The position numbers were made by a program, and so were the translations under genes. The notes under the pieces were generated by a model. That model searched no databases. It was not told the origin of the DNA and was given only the letters and a program-made list of their open reading frames with translations. From NCBI GenBank assembly GCA_020720045.1, contig DYPH01000028.1, forward strand, positions 1 through 51,653: 51,653 bases of DNA, written 5' to 3'. Positions 37,803 to 46,062 of the stretch are shown here, in pieces (the first letter of the stretch is position 1; each line of letters starts with the position of its first letter). The DNA comes from Sorangium cellulosum (GTDB lineage: Bacteria > Myxococcota_A > Polyangia > Polyangiales > Polyangiaceae).

Positions 37803-38654
37803 TCAAACTCCAGTCGTTCCGGGGATTTCTAGCGTTGCGGTGGTGCCGCGCGGCCTCCGTTCCTCCAGCGAAAAGCTGCCTCCGAGGTGGTCGGCGAGCG
37901 ACTGTACGAGGAAGAGCCCGAGGCCCATGCCCGGCAAGGCCCCCTCGTCGGGGCCGCCTTTCGTCGTCACAAAGGGCTCGCCGAGCTCCTTCGCGACGAC
38001 GGCAATCGTCGCCAGTGGCGTGCCTAACTCGTGGGCGGCCCCGGCCGCAAGTTGCCCCAATGCCAGAAGTTTCCCTTGGCGCGAGGCGCGTTCGCGGAGG
38101 AGTTCGAGGTCGGCCTCCTTCGCCGCCAGCGCCGCAAGGGCGCGAACGAGGAAGTAGGCGACGAGCGCAGCCGAAAGAGCGTACGCGAGCCACATCCCGA
38201 CGAGGTGGCCGACGAAGCCGCCCGCATGGTGAATCGCGTGAAGGCCACGCGCCTCCGTGAGAGGGAACAGCGAGCCGTACGCGACCGTCGTCACGACCGC
38301 AAAACCGGCCGCCCACCGCCCGCCGAGGGCGAGCGCTGCCGAAGAGACGTAAACGAGATAGAGGACCGAAAACGGATTGGAAGGCCCGCCGGTCGCCGCC
38401 AAAGCGACGGTAAACAGGGAAACCTGGACGCCGAGGAAAAGTCCGACGTTTCGAGGGGTTGTGAGGGTGCGCGTGCCCAGCAGCGGAGCGTGTGCAAGGG
38501 CCATCCCGACGAAGCAGGCGGCGGCCGTGCCGTAGGCGTAAGGCAGCGCCCCGATGTGGGCCCCGGCAAGCGCCAACGCTTGGACGCCAACCGAAGCGAG
38601 CGACACGCGAAGCAACCACGGAACCGCGGACGGCAACGGATCCCGGGAACTCAT
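37803..38654 (-). CDS. RegB/PrrB-like sensor histidine kinase lacking the N/D-box segment
   Basis: 283 residues with six membrane helices. The RegB quinone-binding motif GGPSNPF is at 89-95, followed by the H-box GQLAAGAAHELGTPL with His208. The sequence then jumps from AVVAKEL to GEPFVTTKGG and the G2 box GMGLGLFLVQSLADHLGG. The expected second dimerisation helix, N-box and first G-box, roughly 100-150 residues in RegB proteins, are missing while the frame stays intact. The protein should sense and dimerise, but ATP binding looks impossible without the N-box Asn. It may be a decayed kinase or a regulatory pseudokinase; a collapsed assembly is also possible. Confidence 0.83.
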   Translation of the reverse strand: MSSRDPLPSAVPWLLRVSLASVGVQALALAGAHIGALPYAYGTAAACFVGMALAHAPLLGTRTLTTPRNVGLFLGVQVSLFTVALAATGGPSNPFSVLYLVYVSSAALALGGRWAAGFAVVTTVAYGSLFPLTEARGLHAIHHAGGFVGHLVGMWLAYALSAALVAYFLVRALAALAAKEADLELLRERASRQGKLLALGQLAAGAAHELGTPLATIAVVAKELGEPFVTTKGGPDEGALPGMGLGLFLVQSLADHLGGSFSLEERRPRGTTATLEIPGTTGV

Positions 38655-38826
38655 CGACGGACCGCGCGATTGTCGAGGAAAATAGGCCTGTTTGGCGAAA
38701 GGGCGTTGAGCGTATACGCCGTCACAATAGCGCGGTTTCTAGGAGAGATTTCTTTCAGCGTCCCGCGACAAATCGTCGCGGCGGCGCTTGAGATTCCGTC
38801 GCCGCGGCCCGTACAGTCGGCGGTTC

Positions 38827-39507
38827 ATGAACCGATGTTCCCCCGTCCTTGCGGCCCCCTTCGCCGCCTCTACGCTCCTTGCGCTGGTCGCCTGCACGAC
38901 GGCGTCGTCAAGCTCCCCGGCCGATGCAGGCAAAGTGACCTCGTCGGGCACCGCCACCTCCGGCGGAACCGCATCGGGCGGCACTTCGGGCGGCAATCCG
39001 CCGAGCTGCACGCCGGCGGCGGAGGCGGGGGAAGTCTACGCGCTCGGCGCAAATGACCTTGGCGGTGATCCGGTCTCGATGTGCAACTTTCGTGGGAAAG
39101 TCATGCTCATCTTTAATGGCGCTTCCCAGTGCGGTTACACCCCCCAGTACAAGCCGCTCGAAACGCTCTATCAGACCTACAAAAGTCGTGGTTTTGAGGC
39201 GCTAGGGTTCCCCTGCAATCAGTTCGGTGGCCAGGAGCCGGGGAGTTCCAAAGAGATCTCCACGTTTTGCACCACCGAGTACCACATCACATTCTCCATG
39301 TTTGAGAAGATCGATGTGAATGGGGCGAGCGCACACCCCATTTATCAATGGCTCAAAGTCCAACCGGGCGGCGCCGGAGACATCACCTGGAACTTCGAGA
39401 AGTTCGTGATCAGCCGGACCGGTAAGCTCGTAAAGCGCTTCCCGCCATCGACAGAGCCGGACGCCCCGGAACTCGTAGCGACCATCGAGGCGGAACTCGC
39501 AAAATAA
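38827..39507 (+). CDS. Glutathione peroxidase-family lipoprotein
   Basis: 226 residues with lipobox LLALVAC (Cys23) and a Ser/Thr/Gly-rich linker to about residue 65. The glutathione peroxidase domain has peroxidatic Cys102 in NGASQCGYTPQYKPLETLY, then GFPCNQFGGQEPG (Cys130) and WNFEKFVISRTGKLVKRF. Cys-type members usually use thioredoxin to reduce peroxides. Lipid anchoring places it in the periplasm, unlike most bacterial homologues. It starts 172 bp from the divergent kinase gene. The next gene, a GST, converges 10 bp away with no visible terminator between them. Confidence 0.9.
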   Translation: MNRCSPVLAAPFAASTLLALVACTTASSSSPADAGKVTSSGTATSGGTASGGTSGGNPPSCTPAAEAGEVYALGANDLGGDPVSMCNFRGKVMLIFNGASQCGYTPQYKPLETLYQTYKSRGFEALGFPCNQFGGQEPGSSKEISTFCTTEYHITFSMFEKIDVNGASAHPIYQWLKVQPGGAGDITWNFEKFVISRTGKLVKRFPPSTEPDAPELVATIEAELAK

Positions 39508-39517
39508 CGGATTTTGC

Positions 39518-40291
39518 TCAGAAACTGGCGATTCGTCGGCTGCGCTCTTCCCGGTAGATGCGGAGGACGAGGGCCCCCGAGGGGCCCGCGCGAACCGCTT
39601 CCACGTTCGGGAGGAGTCCGCGTGGGAGGTCGGCGTCGGTGCCATAAATCGGCGCGAGCTCGCTCGGAAACGCGAGGGGGGCGGCGAGCGCCGCCAGCGT
39701 GAGATCGGCGGCGGTGAAGCGGTCACCGGTGAGGTACCGTCGCCCGTCGGCGAGGAGGGCATCGAACGCATCCAAGGTGGCGTCGAGCGTTGCCTGGGAG
39801 CGTTCTGCGCGTGCGCGATCGATTCCAACTCCTTTGCGAATTCCAAACGCAAGAAGCGGCTGACAGAACGCCGCCAGCCGCGCTTCGTAGCCCTTGGCGT
39901 TGCGAGCAATGAGCGTCGCGAGTGCCTTACGGTCGGGGAGCAAGTGGAAATAGGCGATGCGCCGCGTCGCCGGCCCGATTTTCTCGTCGGCAAGAGCGAC
40001 CAAGCGCTCCACCTCGCTCGCGATTCTGGCGTCGTCGGGGAAGAGGCGATCCGCCTCCGCAAGCCGCTGATCGGCGTGGCGGAGGATCGTCGTCGAATCG
40101 GGGACGACGGTGCCGTCGGTCACCAAGATCGGCACCTGCCGCGTCCCGCCGGCGCGTCGTACGGCAGCGGCGTGGAAGAAGGGGAGGTGGGGCTTCTCGA
40201 CGAAAGGGACGCCGGCCCGTTCAAGAGCCCAGCGCGCCTTCTCGCAGTAGTGGCTGAACGGAATCGTGACGAGAGTGGCCGGCGCGTACAT
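39518..40291 (-). CDS. Glutathione S-transferase family protein
   Basis: 257 residues. The N-terminal thioredoxin-like domain begins TLVTIPFSHYCEKARWALERAG, with Ser/Cys of the glutathione-activating motif, then RQVPILVTDGTVVPDSTTIL, which includes the cis-Pro and the DS pair that contacts glutathione. A C-terminal helical domain ends in YLTGDRFTAADLTLAALAAPL, the GST N-capping box. The substrate is unknown. ATG 40291 is preferred to the longer frame because the family starts just before TLVTIPFS. Confidence 0.88.
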   Translation of the reverse strand: MYAPATLVTIPFSHYCEKARWALERAGVPFVEKPHLPFFHAAAVRRAGGTRQVPILVTDGTVVPDSTTILRHADQRLAEADRLFPDDARIASEVERLVALADEKIGPATRRIAYFHLLPDRKALATLIARNAKGYEARLAAFCQPLLAFGIRKGVGIDRARAERSQATLDATLDAFDALLADGRRYLTGDRFTAADLTLAALAAPLAFPSELAPIYGTDADLPRGLLPNVEAVRAGPSGALVLRIYREERSRRIASF

Positions 40292-40362
40292 GCGCGTAAC
40301 GTAGCCGATCGTGGGGTTTGGCGTCCCACCGTCGCGCCCGTCGGTTAGGATGCGCACCCCTT

Positions 40363-41865
40363 ATGGATTTTGAGAACCTCGTCGAGCTCTCCGCACGCCG
40401 CTACGGCGGCTTCGTCCTCTACGCCAATGACGATTTCTTTGCGTCAAAGGACAACCTCCTCAAACCGGAAACTCCCATCTTCATTGATGGAAAGTACACC
40501 GAGCGCGGCAAATGGATGGACGGCTGGGAGTCTCGCCGTCGTCGTGTCCCCGGCCACGACTTCGCGATTCTTCGGCTCGGGCTCCCGGGCGTCATTCGTG
40601 GGCTCGTCATTGATACCGCATTTTTTCGCGGCAATTTTCCTCAGGCCGCGAGCCTCGAGGGGGTGAATCTCCCCGGGCAGCCGACCGTCGAGGAGCTGCT
40701 CGACGAAAGCCTCGTCTGGGAGCCGATCCTCGCAAAGAGCGACCTCAAGGGCGACTCGAAGAATGTCTTTGAGGTGGCTTCGGAAACCCGATTCACCCAC
40801 GTCCGTTTCCATATTTATCCGGACGGCGGCGTCGCCCGTTTGAAGATCTATGGGGACGTGATCGCCGACCCGCGCTGGCTCGGACTTCCTGGGCGCGAGC
40901 AGGAAGTCGACCTCGCCGCCGTCGAGTGCGGTGCACTCGTAACCGATTGCAATGACAGCTTTTTCGGCTCTCGTCACAACCTGATCGGCCCCGGTCGCGC
41001 GGCGAATATGGGGGATGGCTGGGAGACGAAACGATCCCGCAAGGAGGCGCCCGACTGGGTCGTCGTCCAGCTTGCTGCCCTCGGGACCATCGAACGCGTC
41101 GTGCTCGATACTCAGCACTTTCGTGGGAATTTTCCCGAAAGTGCGGCACTTTACACGCAGGCGGTGCCGCCCGGCGTCGACCCGATGGCCCAGCCCGAAG
41201 AGGCCTGGACGGAGATCCTCCCGCGGACGAAGCTCCAGGCGCATACCGCCCACCGCTATGAAGAGGAGCTTCGCCCCCATGCGCCGGCGACTCACGTTCG
41301 CATGCGTATTTGGCCCGACGGCGGTGTCAGTCGGTTGCGCCTCTACGGCGTCGTCGCACCGCCCGGAAAGGAAGCGCAGACGCTCCGTTACGTGAACGCG
41401 CTCCCCCAGGGCTCCCGTGCGGAGCTCCTCAAGAAGTGGTGCGGTTCGACGGCATGGGCGACTGCGCTTGCGGCGAAGGCGCCCTTCGCCAGTGTTACTG
41501 CCCTTATCGCCGCCGGCGCAGAGGTTTGGGAAGGTCTGACCGCCGCCGACTGGCTTGAAGCGTTCGCCGCCCATCCGCGCATTGGCGAGAAAAAGTACAA
41601 CAAAATGGCGATGGGGGAGCAGGCGAAGGTCGCGGAGGCGTCGTCGGACACCCTCGCAAAGCTCGCCGCCATCAACGCCGCCTACGAGGCGAAGTTCGGC
41701 CGCGTCTACCTCGTGTTTGCCAGCGGGAAGAGCGCGGAGGAAATGCTCGCGATCGCCGAGGCCCGAATTCAAAACTCGCCGGACGAGGAATTGATTCATG
41801 CCAAGAATGAACAATGGAAGATCACGGAGAAGCGTTTGAATAGCTTCTTCCGGAGGACGCCGTGA
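40363..41865 (+). CDS. Allantoicase fused to OHCU decarboxylase
   Basis: 500 residues. Residues about 1-335 are allantoicase: two internally repeated beta domains with matching blocks (DDFFASKDNLL / DSFFGSRHNLI, WESRRRR / WETKRSR, RGNFPQAA / RGNFPESA, YPDGGVARLKIYG / WPDGGVSRLRLYG). Allantoicase splits allantoate to ureidoglycolate and urea. Residues about 345-500 are 2-oxo-4-hydroxy-4-carboxy-5-ureidoimidazoline (OHCU) decarboxylase, with catalytic His404 in AAHPRIGEKK and SDTLAKLAAINAAYEAKFGRVYLV. The pathway runs urate, HIU, OHCU, allantoin, allantoate. The next gene, HIU hydrolase, overlaps by four bases. The two fused steps are not consecutive, which is notable. Confidence 0.94.
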   Translation: MDFENLVELSARRYGGFVLYANDDFFASKDNLLKPETPIFIDGKYTERGKWMDGWESRRRRVPGHDFAILRLGLPGVIRGLVIDTAFFRGNFPQAASLEGVNLPGQPTVEELLDESLVWEPILAKSDLKGDSKNVFEVASETRFTHVRFHIYPDGGVARLKIYGDVIADPRWLGLPGREQEVDLAAVECGALVTDCNDSFFGSRHNLIGPGRAANMGDGWETKRSRKEAPDWVVVQLAALGTIERVVLDTQHFRGNFPESAALYTQAVPPGVDPMAQPEEAWTEILPRTKLQAHTAHRYEEELRPHAPATHVRMRIWPDGGVSRLRLYGVVAPPGKEAQTLRYVNALPQGSRAELLKKWCGSTAWATALAAKAPFASVTALIAAGAEVWEGLTAADWLEAFAAHPRIGEKKYNKMAMGEQAKVAEASSDTLAKLAAINAAYEAKFGRVYLVFASGKSAEEMLAIAEARIQNSPDEELIHAKNEQWKITEKRLNSFFRRTP

Positions 41866-42197
41866 ACAGCATCACGACCCACGTTCTTGATACGGCGAAG
41901 GGGAAGCCTGCCGCTGGCGTTCCGGTGCTGCTTGAGTTTCAGCAGACGGACGGTGCCTTCCACGAACTCGGTCGCGGCGTCACCGACGACGACGGTCGTT
42001 TGCGGACGCTCCTCGGCGGAAAGCCTGTAGAACCTGGCGTTTATCGAATCACCTTCGACACGACCGTCTACTTTGGCGACGCCGAGACCTTCTTCCCGTG
42101 GGTGACGTTCGTCTTCCGCGTGAAGGACGCGACGAGCCACTACCACGTACCGCTCCTCCTCGCCCCCTACGGGATCTCCACCTATCGCGGCTCCTGA
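41862..42197 (+). CDS. uraH: 5-hydroxyisourate hydrolase (transthyretin-like)
   Basis: 111 residues ending in the family's C-terminal signature YRGS. It has the N-terminal ITTHVLDTAKGKPAAGVPVLLE, a central Arg/Asp region (GRLRTLL) and HYHVPLLLAPYGISTYRGS, with the catalytic His residues present. It hydrolyses 5-hydroxyisourate to OHCU, the substrate of the decarboxylase domain encoded immediately upstream. The GTG start overlaps the fusion gene's stop. A strong terminator follows. Confidence 0.95.
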   Translation: MNSITTHVLDTAKGKPAAGVPVLLEFQQTDGAFHELGRGVTDDDGRLRTLLGGKPVEPGVYRITFDTTVYFGDAETFFPWVTFVFRVKDATSHYHVPLLLAPYGISTYRGS

Positions 42198-42218
42198 GAG
42201 CGCCGTATTCAAAAAGAG

Positions 42219-42255
42219 AAAGAGCGCTCGACGCAAGGTCGAGCGCTCTTTTTCG
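42219..42255. terminator. Strong bidirectional terminator after uraH
   Basis: A 14-bp perfect stem, AAAGAGCGCTCGAC / GTCGAGCGCTCTTT, around GCAAG, with a run of T after it on the plus strand and A residues before it. It separates the ureide genes from the converging surface-protein gene. Confidence 0.93.
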
Positions 42256-42273
42256 TTTACGACTCTTCGAAAC

Positions 42274-44574
42274 TCAGACGGTCTTGTTTGCCTTGCGACG
42301 GCGGAGGCCGAGGAGCGCGAGGAGGCCGCCGAGGGCGAACGGCGTCGAGGCGACACTCGCAGCTTCGCCCATCGAGCAGGAGAGGCCGCCCCCTTCGAGG
42401 GTGGTTGCACCGACGGTGTCGCCCGTGCCACCGGTACCGGCATCGGACCCCGCGCCGCTGTCTGTGCCTGCGTCACCACCGGTGGCGCCTTCGAGGTAGT
42501 CCTTGATATTGTTGTTGTTGGCGTCGCTGTTCTCGGCGCCGTCGAGGATGCCGTCGCCGTCCGAGTCGGTGTCGAGCCAGTTCTTCTTGCCGTCGCCGTC
42601 GACGTCGTCGCTCACCTTGGCCGCGGTCGCATCGGCGATTTCGTCCTTGGTGAGGATGCCGTCATTGTCGTCGTCGGTGTCGAGGGCGTCGATCTTGCCG
42701 TCGCCGTCGGTGTCGATCGGCTTCGTCGAATCGCTGCCGACTTCCACGCCGTCCTTGATTCCGTCGCCATCGCTGTCGGCGTTCTTCGGATCGGTCCCGA
42801 GCTTCGTCTCGACGGAGTCGGTGAGGCCGTCGGTGTCGCTGTCGGTGTCGCAGGTCTTGCTCGTCGCATCGCAGGCAAGGGCGCCTCGGCACGGGTCGTT
42901 CGCCGGGTTCGGCGTGCACGCTTCTCCGACGATGAGGCCGCACTTCTTGTCGCTACCGCATGCGTTGCTGCGGCACTCGGCGGCGAGCGTGCAAGATACA
43001 CCTTCCGTCAACCCGCACTTCGAGTCGGTCTTGTCGCAAACGCCGCTTGCGCAGGTCACGACCGACACGCGCGGCTCGGCCCCTTCCGAGACGCACTTTT
43101 CTCCGTTGAGGGTGCTGTCGCCATTCTTCGCTTTTGCCGAGCAAGAACCAGCGCTTGCGCCTGCCGTCAGGCAGATGGGGGCCGCTTCCGTCGGGCAGGA
43201 ATCGGCGAAGCCCTTTCCGGGCGGCGGCACGAAGTCGCTGCCGCAGGCGCTGCAGATTCCGACCGCCCCCTGGACGACGCAGAAGGGCTTGGTCGCGACG
43301 CCGCAATGGGCGGCGGCCGGGAGCGCCGCGTTCGTCCGGTTGGCGCCCGCTTCCGCCGGGTCGCTGTCGGGGAGGCAGTCATTGTCCGAGTCGAGGTCGA
43401 GGTAGTCGGGGACGCCGTCGTTGTCGCTGTCGATGGTGCAGTCGTCTTCGACATCGTCGAGGACGGTGTCGCCGTCGGTATCGTTCGGCGCGATTTTCGC
43501 CGTCGTCTGGAAGACGAGGGCGGTAAGCCCCTGGTTTGAGTCGTTGGTACGGAATTCGTACTTCACGTTGGTGTCGCCGTCGGCGATCTGGCCGACAAGA
43601 TTGTACAATTCGTCGTCGCGACGGCCGTTCGAGCCGCTCGTCGTGAGGCTGTCCCCCTTGAGGCCGACGGCGACCGCGTTGTCGGTGGCGCCGAGGCTTC
43701 CACCGGTCCACGCCTGCGCTTGCACATCGGCGGCACCGTCGTCGGAACCGCCCGCTTTCGTCGTCAGAATCGTTTCACCGGCGCCCGGGCTAATCACGAT
43801 CCGGTTCAGCGCGGCCGCATTCGCGAGCTCGGAATCGAGCTCCCAGGCGACGGAGGCGGAAAGCGGGAACACTTCCGCTTTCGGGTTGTTGGCCGGGCAA
43901 CGGTTCGCGACTTCTTTCGCGAAATTCAGCGTCCCCGTCTCGTTGCTGCCGACGGAACCGAGGTAAATTCCGACATTTCGGAGCGGGGCCGACGGAAGAT
44001 CGTAGGCGACGACCAGGGTGTGCCCGGTGATCTTCGGCACATCGAGGTTCGTGTCGAAATTCTCGCGACCGACGTCGCCGCGCTCCTTGATCGGGATTTG
44101 AACGACGCCGCCCGGAGCGACGGGGAGGAGCACCTTCATGGCCGCGGTCACATCGGTGACGAACGACGCGTAGGAGGTGTCGGTCGCGCCACGCGCATCC
44201 GGGTTCCCCTGGAGCGTGCGGGTCGGGTTCGCGCCGTCTCCGAGGATGACGACGCGCGACGGCGTTCCTGCCGGCGGGGCAGGGACCGCGCCGGCGCCGT
44301 AATCGGTAACGCCCGACACGAGGTACGCCTTGCGGACCGTCGCCCCCTTCGGAAGCTGGATCGAAAGCGATCCGACGGCGAAGTCGGTCGGCGTGCTGGA
44401 GCCGGCCCAGGCATCGACGACAACGCCGCCGCGGAAGGACTCGGAAAGCGTCTGCGTGAGTGCGGCGTCGGCGCGAACGGGGGTCGCGAGAACGGCGCCA
44501 GCGGCGGCAGAAGCGAGGATGGCGGCGAGGCCGGTGCGCGAGAGAAGGGAGCGGAAGGAGCGGGGGGTTTCCAT
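42274..44574 (-). CDS. Secreted surface protein with calcium-type repeats and MYXO-CTERM-like tail
   Basis: 766 residues. The signal peptide ends around ATPVRADA. Residues about 25-370 form an unassigned adhesin-like beta region (ESFRGGVVVDAWAGSS, with IKERGDVGRENFDTNLDV). Next come two thrombospondin type-3-like acidic repeat regions (DTDGDTVLDDVEDDC near 390; DTDGDGKIDALDTDDDNDG near 670), which bind calcium in known families, flanking a Cys-rich block of short EGF-like spacing. The C-terminus has GGGLSCSMGEA, a hydrophobic helix and RRRKANK, the tripartite layout of MYXO-CTERM sorting tails. It is likely anchored on the outer surface. Confidence 0.85.
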   Translation of the reverse strand: METPRSFRSLLSRTGLAAILASAAAGAVLATPVRADAALTQTLSESFRGGVVVDAWAGSSTPTDFAVGSLSIQLPKGATVRKAYLVSGVTDYGAGAVPAPPAGTPSRVVILGDGANPTRTLQGNPDARGATDTSYASFVTDVTAAMKVLLPVAPGGVVQIPIKERGDVGRENFDTNLDVPKITGHTLVVAYDLPSAPLRNVGIYLGSVGSNETGTLNFAKEVANRCPANNPKAEVFPLSASVAWELDSELANAAALNRIVISPGAGETILTTKAGGSDDGAADVQAQAWTGGSLGATDNAVAVGLKGDSLTTSGSNGRRDDELYNLVGQIADGDTNVKYEFRTNDSNQGLTALVFQTTAKIAPNDTDGDTVLDDVEDDCTIDSDNDGVPDYLDLDSDNDCLPDSDPAEAGANRTNAALPAAAHCGVATKPFCVVQGAVGICSACGSDFVPPPGKGFADSCPTEAAPICLTAGASAGSCSAKAKNGDSTLNGEKCVSEGAEPRVSVVTCASGVCDKTDSKCGLTEGVSCTLAAECRSNACGSDKKCGLIVGEACTPNPANDPCRGALACDATSKTCDTDSDTDGLTDSVETKLGTDPKNADSDGDGIKDGVEVGSDSTKPIDTDGDGKIDALDTDDDNDGILTKDEIADATAAKVSDDVDGDGKKNWLDTDSDGDGILDGAENSDANNNNIKDYLEGATGGDAGTDSGAGSDAGTGGTGDTVGATTLEGGGLSCSMGEAASVASTPFALGGLLALLGLRRRKANKTV

Positions 44575-44735
44575 CGCGTTCCGCTCTAGCTCAATCACCT
44601 ATCTCCGCAACGAGGGACCGGTCCGCGCACAGCAAAAATGCGTCTCAGGGGCGCAGGCTCGCCGAGATGAGGCCTCCAGTATACAGCGATCGATGCCGCC
44701 AGGCTGCATTGTTCGTAATCTTCGGTCGTCGCGCG

Positions 44736-46025
44736 TTACGTGCGGCTCCCGCGCCCCGAAGCGTCGCCGAAACGCTGGCGGGTTTCTTCGAGGAGCGGGT
44801 CGTCGTCGACGATCCCAAGGGCGGCCGCCCGAACGAAGAACTGAAGGAGACCGCGCCCGGTCGCGGCATCGTCAAACTCGGCACCGACGCGACTCGCCCG
44901 CGCCTCCCCTTCGAGGAACCGTGAGAGGCGGCTCCGCGCGCCAGGCAGCGCCTCGACGAAGAACTGAGTCTGTGCAACCCGGTGGGAAATGAGCTGCATC
45001 GGGTGAAGGACCCAGCTCTCATAAATGCCAAAGCGGAGTGCATGGGCGACGTCGCTCGCGTGCTGACGAAAGGCAGCGGCGACGACCTGTGCATTTTGCA
45101 TGCGTTCGTCGTCGGAGTTCGGCTGCTTGTAAGGGGCGATCGGAAGCGTTGTTGTCGCCCCATCGGAAAGCTCGACGTCACTGCCGCCGAAGGCGAGTGC
45201 GAGGAGTGTGCGGGCGTGGTCGAGGATCGGATGGTCGGGCCGCTGCGCCACAAACGGAATCCCGGCACCGGCGGTCAGATCGTAGGAGCCGAGGTGGACG
45301 GCAATCGGCCGCGCACGCGCAGTCGCTGCCGCCGCGATCGCGTGAAGTTGTGGAATTCCTTCTGAGAAAAAGGCAGGAGTCTCTGCCATCAGCTCGAGGA
45401 CGCAGCTGTGTTCCGGGAGGCCGAAGGACTGCTCCAATGCCGCGAGGAGTGCCGCCGCGGCCGCCGCTTCCTCGACGGTCTCGACTTTGGGAATGGTGAC
45501 GCGGACCGGCACCTTCGCCGCGTCGAAAAAGCGGTGGAGCGTGCGTACTGCACGCAATCCGCTGCCGCCGGCTAGACGTTTGCATCGTACACCGATCAAG
45601 CGATCGCCGAGTCGCCCGGCGGCGACGAGCGCAGCAACCGCCGCCCCGGCGGCCGAGGCGTGGGCATCCTCCTCCTCGTCGCTTCGAGGGCCATAGCCAT
45701 CTTCAAAGTCGATGCGGCAATCGGCGACTGGCTGACGGCGGAGCTGGGCGTCGACCCGTCGGTGGATCTCCTCCGCGTGCGATGGAGTGACGCCAAATAC
45801 GGTGGCAAGCGCGTTGCCGTCGGGCAGGTAGGTTGCGAAACCGTTTCGGGAAAGTTGTTCTAATTTATCAATAGTTTGTGCGCTGAAAAGGTGCGCGCCC
45901 CCGTACACGACATGGCTCGGCGCCGGGCGCCGTTCGCGAGCAGCCTCCCGGAGCGATGTCGCGTCGGACGTGGGGAGCTTCTTCAGGGTCTCTGCCCACG
46001 CAACCTCGGAAAATGCGCTTTCCAT
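44736..46025 (-). CDS. DUF6986-like aldolase/citrate-lyase-beta family protein
   Basis: 429 residues. A TIM-barrel of the HpcH/HpaI-CitE superfamily is indicated by CRIDFEDGYGPRSDEEED (metal-binding acidic block), VRVTIPKVETVEEA (barrel Lys/Glu), LELMAETPAFFSE and HLGSYDLTAGAGIP, then SWVLHPMQLISHRV. This subgroup is often found beside allantoicase genes in other bacteria, so a role late in ureide or glyoxylate metabolism is plausible here, 4 kb from the allantoicase fusion; its reaction is not established. The start at 46025 fits MESAFSEVAWAETL. It diverges from the dehydrogenase gene across 37 bp. Confidence 0.78.
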   Translation of the reverse strand: MESAFSEVAWAETLKKLPTSDATSLREAARERRPAPSHVVYGGAHLFSAQTIDKLEQLSRNGFATYLPDGNALATVFGVTPSHAEEIHRRVDAQLRRQPVADCRIDFEDGYGPRSDEEEDAHASAAGAAVAALVAAGRLGDRLIGVRCKRLAGGSGLRAVRTLHRFFDAAKVPVRVTIPKVETVEEAAAAAALLAALEQSFGLPEHSCVLELMAETPAFFSEGIPQLHAIAAAATARARPIAVHLGSYDLTAGAGIPFVAQRPDHPILDHARTLLALAFGGSDVELSDGATTTLPIAPYKQPNSDDERMQNAQVVAAAFRQHASDVAHALRFGIYESWVLHPMQLISHRVAQTQFFVEALPGARSRLSRFLEGEARASRVGAEFDDAATGRGLLQFFVRAAALGIVDDDPLLEETRQRFGDASGRGSRT

Positions 46026-46062
46026 CGCAGCCGACTTACCGCGAAAGCGCTAGATCGTCCCC

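Noticed and set aside
42274-44574. Forward open frame of 300 residues opposite the calcium-repeat protein (42503-43405)
   Set aside because: Ser/Pro-rich shadow caused by the GAC-rich repeats on the minus strand.
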